DNA of 64,000 nt from NCBI RefSeq assembly GCF_013391415.1, contig NZ_JACAXB010000020.1:1-64000 (forward strand), in the 5' to 3' direction. The translations under genes were made by a program, and so were the position numbers. The notes beneath the pieces were generated by a model. The model ran no database searches and was not told where the DNA came from. It worked only from the letters and a program-made list of their open reading frames with translations. This DNA comes from Aquitalea sp. LB_tupeE (GTDB lineage: Bacteria > Pseudomonadota > Gammaproteobacteria > Burkholderiales > Chromobacteriaceae). Positions 9,301 through 18,241 of this stretch are shown here, in pieces (positions within the stretch are counted from its first letter, which is position 1; the number at the start of each line of letters is the position of its first letter).

Positions 9301-10356
9301 TCAGTCCGTGTTGCTGAAGGGCAGCATCACGGTAAAGCAGGTCTGGCCGGGGCGGGATTCAAATTCGATGCTGCCGCCGTGCTGGTGTACATACGCCTGG
9401 GCCAGTGTCAGTCCCAGGCCGGTACCTTCGGCACGTCCGGTGACCAGGGGATAAAAAATGTGATCCCTGATTTCTTCCGGAATACCGGGACCGTTGTCGA
9501 CAATCTGCAATTTTAATGCCAGCACGTGACGCTTCCGTGCCAGGGTGACCTGGCGGGCGACGCGGGTGCGCAAAATCACCTCGCCTTTGGCCTTCATCGC
9601 CTGTACCGCGTTCTTGACGATATTGAGCACCACCTGGATCAGCTGTTCCTTGTCCGCCACCATATGCGGCAGGCTGGTGTCGTAGTCACGACGAATGATG
9701 AGGCCTTGTGGATACTCGGCCAGGGCAATGCTGCGCACCCGCTCCAGCACTTCGTGGATATTGATTTCGCTGCGTACATGACGGCGGTGCGGGGCCAGCA
9801 GGCGGTCTACCAGCGATTGCAGGCGCAGGGCTTCTTCCTGGATGACTTCGGTGTATTCCTTCAGCTCCGGCCGGTCGGACAGCTCATGCTCCAGCAACTG
9901 GGCCGCGCCGCGGATTCCCCCCAGCGGGTTCTTGATTTCATGTGCGAGGTTACGAATCAGCTCCCGATTAGCCTGTTGTTGCAGCAAAAGCCGCTCTTCA
10001 TTGGCAATTTTCAGTTGTTGATCCAGTGGTCGCAGCTCGACCAGCGCCAGCCTCCCTTCTGCGTCAATCGGCGTGACTGACAGGGCAATATGCAGCGGCT
10101 GCTCGCCATGTGGCGTGCGCAGTTCGAGATCGTGCTCGATATAGCTGGAGTTGTGTTGTAATGCGGTAGCCAATGCCTGGCGCAGGGCGGGGCTGTCTTG
10201 CAGTAACTCGAACAGCGAGTGCCGTAGCAACTCACGCCGGCCTATGGCCAGCAGGTTTTCACAGGCGGGATTGGCAAATTCGAGTTTGCCATCGGCATGG
10301 GTGATCAGGACCGGGGTGTCGAGTAAATCCAGACCGGCAAAGCTGGGCGAGTTCAT
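9301..10356 (-). CDS. ntrB: Nitrogen sensor histidine kinase NtrB
   Basis: Soluble two-component kinase/phosphatase of 351 residues acting on NtrC. An N-terminal PAS domain (about 5-115) precedes a HisKA dimerisation helix with the phosphorylated His139 in LAHEIKNPLGG. The ATP-binding domain follows, with NIVKNAVQAM (N box), DNGPGIP (G1) and GTGLGLTLA (G2). No membrane segment is present, as expected for NtrB, which takes its signal from a PII protein. Unlike in enteric bacteria, it is not next to glnA. Confidence 0.96.
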   Translation of the reverse strand: MNSPSFAGLDLLDTPVLITHADGKLEFANPACENLLAIGRRELLRHSLFELLQDSPALRQALATALQHNSSYIEHDLELRTPHGEQPLHIALSVTPIDAEGRLALVELRPLDQQLKIANEERLLLQQQANRELIRNLAHEIKNPLGGIRGAAQLLEHELSDRPELKEYTEVIQEEALRLQSLVDRLLAPHRRHVRSEINIHEVLERVRSIALAEYPQGLIIRRDYDTSLPHMVADKEQLIQVVLNIVKNAVQAMKAKGEVILRTRVARQVTLARKRHVLALKLQIVDNGPGIPEEIRDHIFYPLVTGRAEGTGLGLTLAQAYVHQHGGSIEFESRPGQTCFTVMLPFSNTD

Positions 10357-10456
10357 GGTGCTCCGAATCGGATAAGGCTGTGCATCTGACCATTAGCAAT
10401 AAGTACGCCAAGCCAGAGCACCGCATATGCACGAAATCGGCCTTAATGATGCACCA

Positions 10457-10942
10457 TTATTGTGCAGATGATGAAGATTGCCCCAGTTCGCGGCGTAATG
10501 CATCTACATTCTTCTGACGCTCGGTCACGGCGTCTTTCAGTTTTTGCACCCGGTCCAGATATTTCTGGTAGTTGCGGGTTTCATCCCCGTTGCGGGTGGC
10601 TGCGCCATCGGTGTAAGCCTTTTGCGCATCGGCCAGGGCTTTTTGTTCGTTAGCCAGTTCGTTTTCCAGAATCTTGCGGCGGCCTTCGTCGCGCTTGGTC
10701 TGGGTGCCGTTATCCACGCTGGGGTAACCATCCGGGGTGGAGGCAGATTTGCCGCTGGCGGCCGCCTTGCCCTTGCCGCTGCCACTGCCGCCATAGGTGG
10801 ACAGCGGTGCCAGGTGCATGGGCTTGGCGCCCTTGATCGGCACATTGGTGAAGGTGACATTGCCATTGGCGTCGATGTATTTGTACACCTCGGCATGGGC
10901 CAGACCACAAGTCAGCAGCAGGCAGAAAGCAAGGGTTTTCAT
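10457..10942 (-). CDS. DUF4124 domain secreted protein
   Basis: About 161 residues. A signal peptide (MKTLAFCLLLTCGLAHA) is followed by the DUF4124 signature EVYKYIDANGNVTFTNVP, a glycine/serine-rich linker, and a charged, probably coiled-coil C-terminal half (NELANEQKALADAQKAY and following). DUF4124 proteins are common periplasmic proteins of unknown function in beta- and gamma-proteobacteria and often sit beside ntrBC/glnA in this group. The ATG at 10942 is chosen because it gives a clean signal peptide; an in-frame ATG lies four codons upstream. Confidence 0.8.
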   Translation of the reverse strand: MKTLAFCLLLTCGLAHAEVYKYIDANGNVTFTNVPIKGAKPMHLAPLSTYGGSGSGKGKAAASGKSASTPDGYPSVDNGTQTKRDEGRRKILENELANEQKALADAQKAYTDGAATRNGDETRNYQKYLDRVQKLKDAVTERQKNVDALRRELGQSSSSAQ

Positions 10943-11209
10943 GATAGCGGGCATCAGCGGTGAAAACGGGTGGACGTGACGCTATGATAAGCAAAAGGCT
11001 GGCGCGCGTCACATCTGCATGACAACAGTGCTGCGGCCAGCATGTCGTACATCTGCTGTCTGTGTCATCATGCGCACGGGGTTCACGTCGTGCCAATGGC
11101 ATGGCGTGTGCCTGTATTTGCTATCCGGTCTCCATGCAGAAGGTAATGAGGAAATGTTTGCAGTCATTCGTTCAGGCCGTCAGCTTGTCACTTTAGTGAA
11201 AGCCTGCCC

Positions 11210-11632
11210 ATGCTGATTCAGTTGCTTTATTCCAGCAAGGCTACCTCGGCACTGTCGCCTGCTGATTTGACGGCAATCCTGGACAAGTCCGTGGCCAATA
11301 ATCAGGCCAGCCAGATCACCGGTCTGTTGCTGTACCGCGATGGCTGTTTCTTGCAGCTGCTGGAAGGGGAGGCTGGCGTGGTGGATGCGGCTTTCAGGAG
11401 AATCAGCCGGGACCCGCGCCATCATCAGGTGGAATCCTTGTTTTACAATGAGTGCAAACAACGCGAGTTTGCTCAGTGGTATATGGGGTTCCATGTTCCG
11501 CAGCCCGCGGCGCTGGCAAAGTTTCCCCAGTTTGCCCCGGTGTTTGATCCGGAATTCGACGTCAGCCAGTTGGTTGTTACGCCGCAAGATGGCCTGGCCA
11601 TGCTCAAGGTGTTTGCCGAGCTGCCGGGCTGA
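11210..11632 (+). CDS. Short BLUF-domain blue-light sensor
   Basis: A stand-alone BLUF (FAD-binding blue-light) protein of 140 residues. The photochemical residues fall at the spacing of AppA: Tyr7, Asn31, Gln49, Trp90 and Met92 correspond to AppA Tyr21, Asn45, Gln63, Trp104 and Met106. There is no fused output domain, so like PixD-type proteins it should signal by binding a partner. It sits alone on the plus strand between the ntrBC unit and glnA and shares a bidirectional terminator with glnA. Its partner is not evident from the neighbourhood. Confidence 0.93.
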   Translation: MLIQLLYSSKATSALSPADLTAILDKSVANNQASQITGLLLYRDGCFLQLLEGEAGVVDAAFRRISRDPRHHQVESLFYNECKQREFAQWYMGFHVPQPAALAKFPQFAPVFDPEFDVSQLVVTPQDGLAMLKVFAELPG

Positions 11633-11671
11633 GTGAATCCGGTGGTCGTGCGGGGGTAGCGCATTGGCATG

Positions 11672-11708
11672 AAAAAACCCGCACAAGCAGTGCTTGCGCG
11701 GGTTTTCT
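11672..11708. terminator. Bidirectional terminator between BLUF gene and glnA
   Basis: AAAACCCGC with GCGGGTTTT encloses a second stem CAAGCA/TGCTTG. A/T tracts on both sides let it serve both converging genes. Confidence 0.85.
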
Positions 11709-11745
11709 GTATCCGGCAAGGCGTCCGTGGACGCCAAAGGCCTGA

Positions 11746-13164
11746 TTACAGCGAGTAGTACATTGCAAATTCTACCGGGTGGGTAGTCATGCGGGTCAGG
11801 TTCACTTCCTGCATCTTCAGTTCGATGTAGGCGTCGATCCATTCGTTGGAGAACACACCGCCACGGGTCAGGAAGTCGCGGTCTGCGTCCAGGGCAGCCA
11901 GGGCTTCGTCCAGGCTGGCGCACACGGTCGGGATCAGCTTGTCTTCTTCCGGCGGCAGGTCGTACAGGTTCTTGTCAGCAGCATCGCCCGGGTGAATCTT
12001 GTTCTGGATACCATCCAGACCGGCCATCAGCAGTGCGGAGAAGCACAGGTACGGGTTAGCCAGCGGATCCGGGAAGCGCGCCTCGATACGACGAGCCTTA
12101 GGATTGGCCACGTGCGGGATACGGATGGAAGCAGAACGGTTCTTGGCGGAATAAGCCAGTTTTACCGGAGCTTCATAGTGCGGAACCAGACGCTTGTAGG
12201 AGTTGGTACCCGGGTTGGTGATGGCATTCAGTGCCTTGGCGTGCTTGATGATACCGCCGATGTAGTACAGGGCAGTGTCGGACAGACCGGCATAGCCGTC
12301 GCCAGCAAACAGGTTTTTGCCGTCTTTCCAGATGGACTGGTGAACGTGCATGCCGGAACCGTTGTCACCAACGATGGGCTTGGGCATGAAGGTAGCGGTC
12401 TTGCCGTAGCTGTGCGCTACGTTCTGAACCACGTATTTCAGGATCTGGGTCCAGTCGGCACGTTGGGTCAGGGTGCTGAACTTGGTACCGATTTCCATCT
12501 GGCCGGCAGTAGCCACTTCGTGGTGGTGCACTTCAACCGGCACGCCCAGTTCTTCCAGCAGCAGAACCATGGCAGAACGCAGGTCTTGTGCGGAGTCAAC
12601 CGGCGGAACCGGGAAGTAACCACCCTTCACGCCCGGACGGTGACCGGTGTTGCCACCTTCGAATTCTTCAGCGGAGGCCCAGGCAGCTTCTTCGGACTTG
12701 ATCTTCACGAAGCAACCGGACATGTCGGTGCCCCAGGTGATGCTGTCGAATACGAAGAATTCCGGTTCCGGACCAAAGTAGGCGGTGTCGCCCAGGCCGG
12801 ATGCCTTCAGGTAAGCTTCAGCGCGCTTGGCGATGGAGCGCGGGTCGCGGTCGTAGCCCTTGCCGTCGGCCGGGTCGATCACGTCACAAGACATGAATAC
12901 GGTCGGTTCGTCAAAGAAGGGGTCAATCTTGGCGGTAGCCGGGTCAGCCATCAGCAGCATGTCGGAGGCTTGAATGCCTTTCCAGCCAGCAATGGAGGAA
13001 CCATCAAAAGCGTGGCCGCGCTCGAACCACTCGTCAGCATCTTCCAGCAGCACGTGTGCCGGAATGGTAACGTGTTGTTCTTTACCACGGGTATCAGTAA
13101 AACGCAGGTCTACGAACTTGACGTCGTTTTCTTGAATCAGCTTGACTACGTCTGCAACCGCCAT
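11746..13164 (-). CDS. glnA: Glutamine synthetase type I
   Basis: Makes glutamine from glutamate, ammonia and ATP and forms a dodecamer in the cytosol. The protein has 472 residues. Recognisable elements include FDGSSIAGW near residue 50, the metal and substrate motif [23 protein letters not shown] (ATP loop region), the [19 protein letters not shown] segment and the adenylylation site Tyr in NLYDLPPEE near residue 400. The start at 13164 follows an AGGAG box; the longer open frame upstream is not used. Transcription is probably from a sigma-54 promoter at 13233-13251 activated by NtrC. Confidence 0.98.
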   Translation of the reverse strand: MAVADVVKLIQENDVKFVDLRFTDTRGKEQHVTIPAHVLLEDADEWFERGHAFDGSSIAGWKGIQASDMLLMADPATAKIDPFFDEPTVFMSCDVIDPADGKGYDRDPRSIAKRAEAYLKASGLGDTAYFGPEPEFFVFDSITWGTDMSGCFVKIKSEEAAWASAEEFEGGNTGHRPGVKGGYFPVPPVDSAQDLRSAMVLLLEELGVPVEVHHHEVATAGQMEIGTKFSTLTQRADWTQILKYVVQNVAHSYGKTATFMPKPIVGDNGSGMHVHQSIWKDGKNLFAGDGYAGLSDTALYYIGGIIKHAKALNAITNPGTNSYKRLVPHYEAPVKLAYSAKNRSASIRIPHVANPKARRIEARFPDPLANPYLCFSALLMAGLDGIQNKIHPGDAADKNLYDLPPEEDKLIPTVCASLDEALAALDADRDFLTRGGVFSNEWIDAYIELKMQEVNLTRMTTHPVEFAMYYSL

Positions 13165-13232
13165 GAATGTTCTCCTAAAGGCAACGTGCATCGAAAGCAA
13201 TATTGCTTGATAAAGATGGTACGCTTTGCTTG

Positions 13233-13251
13233 AAGCATGAAGCGTGCCAGG
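13233..13251 (-). promoter_or_regulatory. Sigma-54 (-24/-12) promoter of glnA
   Basis: Read on the minus strand the sequence is TGGCACGCTTCATGCT. The family consensus is TGGCACG-N4-TTGCW, so there is one mismatch, and GG-N10-GC spacing is exact. The predicted start of transcription is near 13223, about 60 bases before the glnA ATG. Confidence 0.85.
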
Positions 13252-13311
13252 CTAAGAACGCTAATTCAATCATTGTGTCACAGGGTGTTCGGTCCTGCCA
13301 GTCGTAAGTTT

Positions 13312-13359
13312 TGCACCAAAATGGAACAGTCATGGGTGCATTTGCTTCATCTTGGTGCG
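13312..13359 (-). promoter_or_regulatory. Two NtrC-like enhancer sites upstream of glnA
   Basis: Site 1 (13312-13328) reads TGCACCAAAATGGAACA and site 2 (13343-13359) reads TGCTTCATCTTGGTGCG. Both resemble the 17-base NtrC site TGCACY-N5-TGGTGCA. Site 1 matches strongly on the left half, site 2 on the right. Their centres are 31 bases apart, about three helical turns, and lie roughly 97 and 128 bases upstream of the predicted start, much like the E. coli glnA enhancer. Confidence 0.7.
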
Positions 13360-13443
13360 CCACCTTGTGCCGGCAACGTCACCATCCATGCAGGCCCTGC
13401 GCACCATAGTGTGGCACGGCCCCGTTACAAAGAAAGGTAGCTT

Positions 13444-13896
13444 ATGGAACAAACAGTCAAGATCCTGCAAAACGCTGCAGAACGTGCCGTCAGTCAGCAA
13501 TTGACTTATCAGGGAGCCCTGACGCCTACCGAAGCGTATTACCTGATTCAGCAAGTGGAAGGCACCGTGCTGGTGGACGTACGTAGCGCGGCAGAGTGGC
13601 AATTTGTTGGTGTGGTTCCTGGTGCATTGCGGATCGAACTGCGCAGTTTTCCCGGCATGCAGCCTAATGCGCAGTTTCTTGCGCAATTGCAGGGCGCAGT
13701 GGACAAGCAGGCTTTGCTGCTATTGATGTGCCGCAGCGGCGTGCGCTCTCATGAGGCAGCCGTGCAGGCCGCCGCCGCCGGATATACCCGTGTATACAAC
13801 GTGATGGAGGGCTTTGAGGGCGACAAGGATGCCCACGAACATCGCGGCGTGCTTAATGGCTGGAAAGCCCATGGCTTGCCGTGGGTGCAAGGCTGA
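13444..13896 (+). CDS. Rhodanese-like sulfurtransferase
   Basis: Single rhodanese domain of 150 residues. The family motif VLVDVRSAAEW is near residue 42 and the active-site loop CRSGVRS is near residue 97, with the catalytic cysteine. Such proteins pass sulfane sulfur from a persulfide to acceptors such as cyanide or thiols. It follows an AAGG box and is transcribed away from glnA. The physiological acceptor cannot be told from sequence. Confidence 0.88.
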   Translation: MEQTVKILQNAAERAVSQQLTYQGALTPTEAYYLIQQVEGTVLVDVRSAAEWQFVGVVPGALRIELRSFPGMQPNAQFLAQLQGAVDKQALLLLMCRSGVRSHEAAVQAAAAGYTRVYNVMEGFEGDKDAHEHRGVLNGWKAHGLPWVQG

Positions 13897-13960
13897 AGCA
13901 GGGCGGATTTGTTGGGACAGGGGTATTGACCGGTTGATGTTTATGACTTTACACGGCAAA

Positions 13961-13999
13961 GTGCTACCTCAGCAGATGAACCGCACGATGCGGTAGCAC
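13961..13999 (+). promoter_or_regulatory. Hairpin in the aroE leader
   Basis: GTGCTACC (13961-13968) pairs with GGTAGCAC (13992-13999). A competing inner hairpin, CCGCA/TGCGG (13981-13993), uses the first bases of the right arm, so the two folds exclude each other in part. It ends 24 bases before the aroE start. No T-run follows. Confidence 0.4.
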
Positions 14000-14023
14000 C
14001 ACAGGAATCCAAGAAAGCTGATC

Positions 14024-14845
14024 ATGACCAACCGTTACGCCGTTATCGGTAACCCCGTTTCCCATAGCCAGTCGCCGTTCATTCACAGCGAATTCGCTCG
14101 TGCCACTGGCGAAGCAGTGCAATATGAAAAGCTGTTTGCCGAGCTGGACAAATTCAACGAAGTGGTTGGCCAGTTTGTACAAAATGGTGGCCTGGGCCTG
14201 AACGTCACCTTGCCGTTCAAAGGGGATGCCTTCCGCATGGCTCAGGAAGTCACCGAACGGGCCCGCGCCGCCGAAGCCGTTAACACCCTGACTTTCCGCG
14301 ATGGCAAAGTATATGGCGACAATACCGACGGTGTCGGTCTGGTCCGCGATATCGTGGAAAACCTCGATTTCCCGATGGAAGGCAAAAGCATCCTGATTCT
14401 GGGGGCTGGCGGTGCCGTGCGCGGCGTGCTGGAACCCATTCTGGAGCAGAAACCGGCCAAGGTGACCATTGCCAACCGGACCCTGATCAAGGCGGAATCC
14501 ATTGCCCACCATTTCGCACCCTGGGGTGAAGTGGTGGCTAGTGGCTACGAGGCACTGGAAGGCAAAACCTTCGACATCATCATCAACGGTACTTCCACCA
14601 GCTTGCACAACGAAATTCCGCCGCTGCCGGCCAACATCTTCACCGCCCGCACCCTGGCTTACGACATGGTGTACAGCAAGGGTCTCACCCCTTTCCTGAA
14701 ACGTGCGCAAAGCGAAAACGCCGGCATGCTGGCCGATGGCCTGGGCATGCTGGTGGAGCAGGCTGCCGAGTCCTTCCATATCTGGCGTGGTGTAAAACCG
14801 GATACGCGCAAGGTCACCAATATGCTGCGAGAAGTGCTGGCCTGA
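14024..14845 (+). CDS. aroE: Shikimate dehydrogenase
   Basis: NADPH-dependent reduction of 3-dehydroshikimate to shikimate in the aromatic amino acid pathway. The protein has 273 residues. Visible motifs are NPVSHSQSPFIH (shikimate binding, residues 9-20), NVTLPFKGDAF with the catalytic Lys near residue 65, AVNTL, GDNTDGVGL with the catalytic Asp near residue 102, and the nucleotide loop GAGGAVRGV. mtgA begins four bases after its stop, so the two are probably one transcript. Confidence 0.96.
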   Translation: MTNRYAVIGNPVSHSQSPFIHSEFARATGEAVQYEKLFAELDKFNEVVGQFVQNGGLGLNVTLPFKGDAFRMAQEVTERARAAEAVNTLTFRDGKVYGDNTDGVGLVRDIVENLDFPMEGKSILILGAGGAVRGVLEPILEQKPAKVTIANRTLIKAESIAHHFAPWGEVVASGYEALEGKTFDIIINGTSTSLHNEIPPLPANIFTARTLAYDMVYSKGLTPFLKRAQSENAGMLADGLGMLVEQAAESFHIWRGVKPDTRKVTNMLREVLA

Positions 14846-14849
14846 TTTG

Positions 14850-15533
14850 ATGCGGCTCATTTTGAAGATCATGGCGGTCCTGGTGGCCGCCATTGTGTTG
14901 TACAACCTGTGGATTTTCGGTCACATCGTGTACTGGCGCAGTCATAACCCTGCCGCCAGTGCCTTCATGAACGAGCAGTTGGCCAAGTTGCAGGAAGACG
15001 ACCCCGAGGCTGAATTGCGGCAGAAGTGGGTGCCGTACGCCCAGATTTCCCCCAATCTGAAACGGGCGCTGATTGCCGCGGAAGATGCCAAGTTTGCCGA
15101 TCACGAAGGGTTTGACTGGGATGGCATCGAGGCTGCTTTTGAAAAGAACCTGAAGCAGGGTCGCATTGTGGCTGGTGGCTCCACCATCAGCCAGCAATTG
15201 GCGAAGAACCTGTTTCTGTCCAGCAAGAAAACACCATGGCGCAAGTTGGAAGAAGCCGCCATTACCGTGATGCTGGAGAAGGTGCTGGATAAGCGCCGTA
15301 TTTTCGAGATCTACCTCAATGTCATCGAGTGGGGGAACGGGGTGTTTGGAGCCGAAGCTGCCGCCCGCTATTACTTCCATACGAGTGCTGCCCGGCTGTC
15401 TGCCGGTCAGGCAGCCAAGCTGGCGGCAATGGTGCCCAATCCGCGCTATTACGATGAACATCGCAATGCCAGCGGCCTGATGAAGAAAACCCGCATCATC
15501 CAGCGGCGGATGGCCTATGCCGACCTGCCTTGA
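14850..15533 (+). CDS. mtgA: Monofunctional peptidoglycan glycosyltransferase
   Basis: Membrane-anchored GT51 enzyme that polymerises lipid II into glycan strands. It has 227 residues with one N-terminal transmembrane helix (about 5-25), then the GT51 motifs EDAKFADHEGFDW with the catalytic Glu, GGSTISQQLAKNLFLS, and KRRIFEIYLNVIEWGNGVFGAEAAARYYF. No transpeptidase domain is present, which distinguishes it from class A PBPs. The ATG at 14850 is preferred over the TTG three bases before it. Confidence 0.95.
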   Translation: MRLILKIMAVLVAAIVLYNLWIFGHIVYWRSHNPAASAFMNEQLAKLQEDDPEAELRQKWVPYAQISPNLKRALIAAEDAKFADHEGFDWDGIEAAFEKNLKQGRIVAGGSTISQQLAKNLFLSSKKTPWRKLEEAAITVMLEKVLDKRRIFEIYLNVIEWGNGVFGAEAAARYYFHTSAARLSAGQAAKLAAMVPNPRYYDEHRNASGLMKKTRIIQRRMAYADLP

Positions 15534-15537
15534 GATC

Positions 15538-15563
15538 CCCCCTTTGCTGGAAGGCGAAGGGGG
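15538..15563 (+). terminator. Strong hairpin after mtgA
   Basis: Ten-base-pair stem CCCCCTTTGC with GCGAAGGGGG and a 6-base loop directly after the stop. It has no real T-tract, so it may protect the 3' end rather than terminate efficiently. Confidence 0.5.
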
Positions 15564-15739
15564 CTTCATGTTACAATCCTGCCTCTGTTTATCCGTTCTG
15601 CCGTACCGAAAAGGTGCGGTATTGCACATGGACTTACCCAGTTATCCCATAGCCCCTGGCTTCCCCGTTTTTCCTTGTTGATTGCCGCCATTACGACCGT
15701 GTAGCCCAGTCTCCGTCGCCATGGCGGAAGGAGTTGTGC

Positions 15740-17143
15740 TTGTCGGTTATCGAAAAAAAACAAACTGCTGAACGATTGAGCGAAAGCCTGGCCGAGGTGC
15801 AAAGGCTGATTGCGCTGCATCACCAAGATGATGCCGTCGCCCCTGCTAATTCGCCGGCACTGGACGAGCTACAGCAAAGACTGCAAAACCTGCATCCGGC
15901 AGATATCGCCTACATTCTGGAAGCCCTGCCGCTGGATGACCGCCTACTGGTGTGGGACCGTGTCAAGGCCCAGCAGGATGGAGACATTCTGCTGGAGGTT
16001 TCCGATGCGGTGCGGGAAACCCTGATCGAATCCATGGCACCGGCTGAACTGCTGGCCGCCGCGCGCCAGCTGGATACCGACGAACTGGCTGATCTTGCCG
16101 GCGACCTTCCACGGCAGGTGGTGTATGAAGTCATGGGTGAACTGGACGAGGCCGAGCGTCAGCAATTGCAATCGGCTTTGTCTTATCCGGAAGGCAGTAT
16201 TGGTGCGTTGATGGATTTTGAACTGGTGAAAATCCGTGCCGATGTCAGCTGCGAAGTCGTGTTGCGCTATCTGCGTCGCTTTGATGAGCTGCCACACCAG
16301 ACCGACAAGATTTTCGTACTGGATGCCAGCGAAGTACTCTGTGGCGTACTGCCTTTGCGCAGCCTGCTGGTAGCAGACCCGGAAGCCATGGTGGCCGACG
16401 TAATGGCCACCGAGGTGGTGTCGTTTCAGCCTGAGGACGAAGCGCGCGATGCTGCCCTGGCATTCGAGCGTTATGATCTGGTATCCGCTCCGGTGGTGGA
16501 TGAGCGCGGAGCCTTGCTTGGCCGGCTGACCGTCGATGAAATGGTGGACGTACTGCGGGAAGAATCAGACAGTGAAGTGCTGAACCTTGCTGGTCTGAAA
16601 GAAGAGGAAGACCTGTTCGCGCCAGTCATCGACTCGGTCAAAAACCGCTGGTCCTGGCTGGCCCTCAATCTGTGCACAGCCTTTGTCGCCTCGCGGGTGA
16701 TAGGCGCATTCGAACACTCCATCAACCAACTGGTGGCGCTCGCCGCCCTGATGCCCATCGTGGCGGGTATCGGTGGTAACTCCGGCAATCAAACCATCAC
16801 CATGATCGTACGGGCGCTGGCCATGGGACAGATGCAGGTCAATCATGCCTGGCGCTTGTGGCGCAAGGAACTGGGTGTCAGCATCTTTAACGGTTTGATT
16901 TGGGGTGGTGCAATTGGCCTGATCGCCTGGATGCTGTACGGACGCCTGTCTCTGGGCCTGGTCATGTTAGCCGCCATGACGCTCAACCTGATGCTGGCCG
17001 CCACCATGGGTGTGTTGATTCCTTCATTGATGCAAAAGCTGGGCCGTGACCCGGCACTGGGCTCCAGCGTGCTGATCACCGCATGTACGGACTCCGGTGG
17101 CTTTTTCATTTTCCTTGGCCTTGCCACTCTTTTCTTGCTGTAA
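15740..17143 (+). CDS. mgtE: Magnesium transporter MgtE
   Basis: Magnesium channel of the inner membrane, about 467 residues. The cytosolic N domain covers about 1-150 and a CBS pair follows (PLRSLLV...ADVMATEVVSF and SAPVVDERGALLGRLTVDEMVD). Five transmembrane helices from about residue 310 carry PIVAGIGGNSGNQ and the C-terminal TDSGGFFIFLGLA. The start is probably TTG at 15740, seven bases after GGAAGGAG; the next in-frame ATG is far inside the N domain. The roughly 200-base leader shows no magnesium riboswitch that I can recognise. Confidence 0.92.
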   Translation: MSVIEKKQTAERLSESLAEVQRLIALHHQDDAVAPANSPALDELQQRLQNLHPADIAYILEALPLDDRLLVWDRVKAQQDGDILLEVSDAVRETLIESMAPAELLAAARQLDTDELADLAGDLPRQVVYEVMGELDEAERQQLQSALSYPEGSIGALMDFELVKIRADVSCEVVLRYLRRFDELPHQTDKIFVLDASEVLCGVLPLRSLLVADPEAMVADVMATEVVSFQPEDEARDAALAFERYDLVSAPVVDERGALLGRLTVDEMVDVLREESDSEVLNLAGLKEEEDLFAPVIDSVKNRWSWLALNLCTAFVASRVIGAFEHSINQLVALAALMPIVAGIGGNSGNQTITMIVRALAMGQMQVNHAWRLWRKELGVSIFNGLIWGGAIGLIAWMLYGRLSLGLVMLAAMTLNLMLAATMGVLIPSLMQKLGRDPALGSSVLITACTDSGGFFIFLGLATLFLL

Positions 17144-17146
17144 ATC

Positions 17147-17971
17147 ATGCTGACACTTGAACAGGCACTGCGTTGCCATTCCCTGCCACGTCTTGAGGCA
17201 CGCATGCTGTTGCAGCATGTTCGCCCTGGCCTGACCCATGCCCGCATGATTGCGGACCCGGACCTGCCGCTTACGGAAGACGAAGTCGCGCGCTTCACGC
17301 AGTTGGCACAGCGCCGGCTGCAAGGCGAACCGATGGCTTATTTGCTGGGCGAGCGCGAATTTTATGGCCGTCCGTTTCGTGTCAGCCCGGCCGTATTGAT
17401 CCCTCGGCCGGAAACCGAGCACCTGGTGGAAGCCGCCTTGCAGCGCGTGACCACGCTTGCACCAAGGCGTGTGCTGGACCTGGGCTGCGGTAGTGGTGCC
17501 ATCGCCATCACCCTGGCACTGGAAGCGCCGGCGTGGCAGGTGCAGGCCGTGGATTTGTCTCCGGCAGCGCTTGAGGTTGCCCGTGACAATGCGCAGCAGT
17601 TAGGCGCAGCGGTCGTGTTTCATCAGGGAAGCTGGTACCAGTCATTGGCCGGGCAGGATACGTTTGACCTGATCGTTTCCAACCCACCGTATATCGAGCA
17701 GCACGATCACCACCTGGACGAGGGGGATGTCCGTTTCGAACCGCGCATGGCCCTGACTGATGAGGCTGACGGCTTGATGTGCCTGCGCGCCATTATTGAG
17801 GGTGCGCCGTCCCGATTGAGGCCTGGCGCATGGATCATGCTGGAACATGGTTATGATCAGGGGCCTGCAGTGAGAGACTTGCTACGACATGCCGGGTTTG
17901 AGCAAGTTGAAACGCTGCTGGATCTGGCTGGGCTGGATCGTGTGAGCTTGGGACAGATGCCTGCACCATAA
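17147..17971 (+). CDS. prmC: Release factor glutamine methyltransferase
   Basis: Methylates the glutamine of the GGQ motif in peptide-chain release factors RF1 and RF2 using S-adenosylmethionine. The protein has 274 residues. An N-terminal helical domain with EPMAYLLGEREFYG leads into the methyltransferase domain with LIPRPETE, the SAM loop VLDLGCGSGAIAI and the catalytic NPPYIE. The gene starts four bases after mgtE and is probably co-transcribed with it. Confidence 0.95.
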   Translation: MLTLEQALRCHSLPRLEARMLLQHVRPGLTHARMIADPDLPLTEDEVARFTQLAQRRLQGEPMAYLLGEREFYGRPFRVSPAVLIPRPETEHLVEAALQRVTTLAPRRVLDLGCGSGAIAITLALEAPAWQVQAVDLSPAALEVARDNAQQLGAAVVFHQGSWYQSLAGQDTFDLIVSNPPYIEQHDHHLDEGDVRFEPRMALTDEADGLMCLRAIIEGAPSRLRPGAWIMLEHGYDQGPAVRDLLRHAGFEQVETLLDLAGLDRVSLGQMPAP

Positions 17972-18161
17972 GTTGATGGTGTGCTGCGTGTGCAGGTAGG
18001 AAAGTTTTACCGCAGCCGGGTGGGCGCTTTATCTGTCATCGACATCTTTTGCCCTGTATCAAGTGACGAGGGCGTTTCTGACGGCATGCTGGTGCCCGTC
18101 TATAAGCAGACAGCCGGTACCTGATGTCTGCCATCGACAAGTGAGGCGCGCTGGAAATGAA

Positions 18162-18230
18162 ACTGGCGCATTCCCGTCCGTTGGAAGACAGTAATGCGCC
18201 AGTGTCGGCAGGCAATGCCGGAGGCATTGC
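18162..18230. repeat. Two inverted repeats between prmC and slyD
   Basis: ACTGGCGCATT (18162-18172) and AATGCGCCAGT (18193-18203) form a perfect 11-bp stem around 20 bases. GCAATGCC/GGCATTGC (18212-18230) is an 8-bp stem with a GGA loop. Both lie just after the slyD stop on its strand and may shape the slyD 3' end, but there is no T-run. Confidence 0.6.
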
Positions 18231-18241
18231 GCGGCTAGTGC

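Noticed and set aside
11779-13233. 484-codon plus-strand open frame opposite glnA
   Set aside because: Exact antisense shadow of a perfectly conserved glutamine synthetase; codon bias creates the open frame.
15564-15739. Magnesium riboswitch before mgtE
   Set aside because: Looked for an M-box or yybP-ykoY-like fold in the leader; no recognisable core or terminator/antiterminator pair was found.
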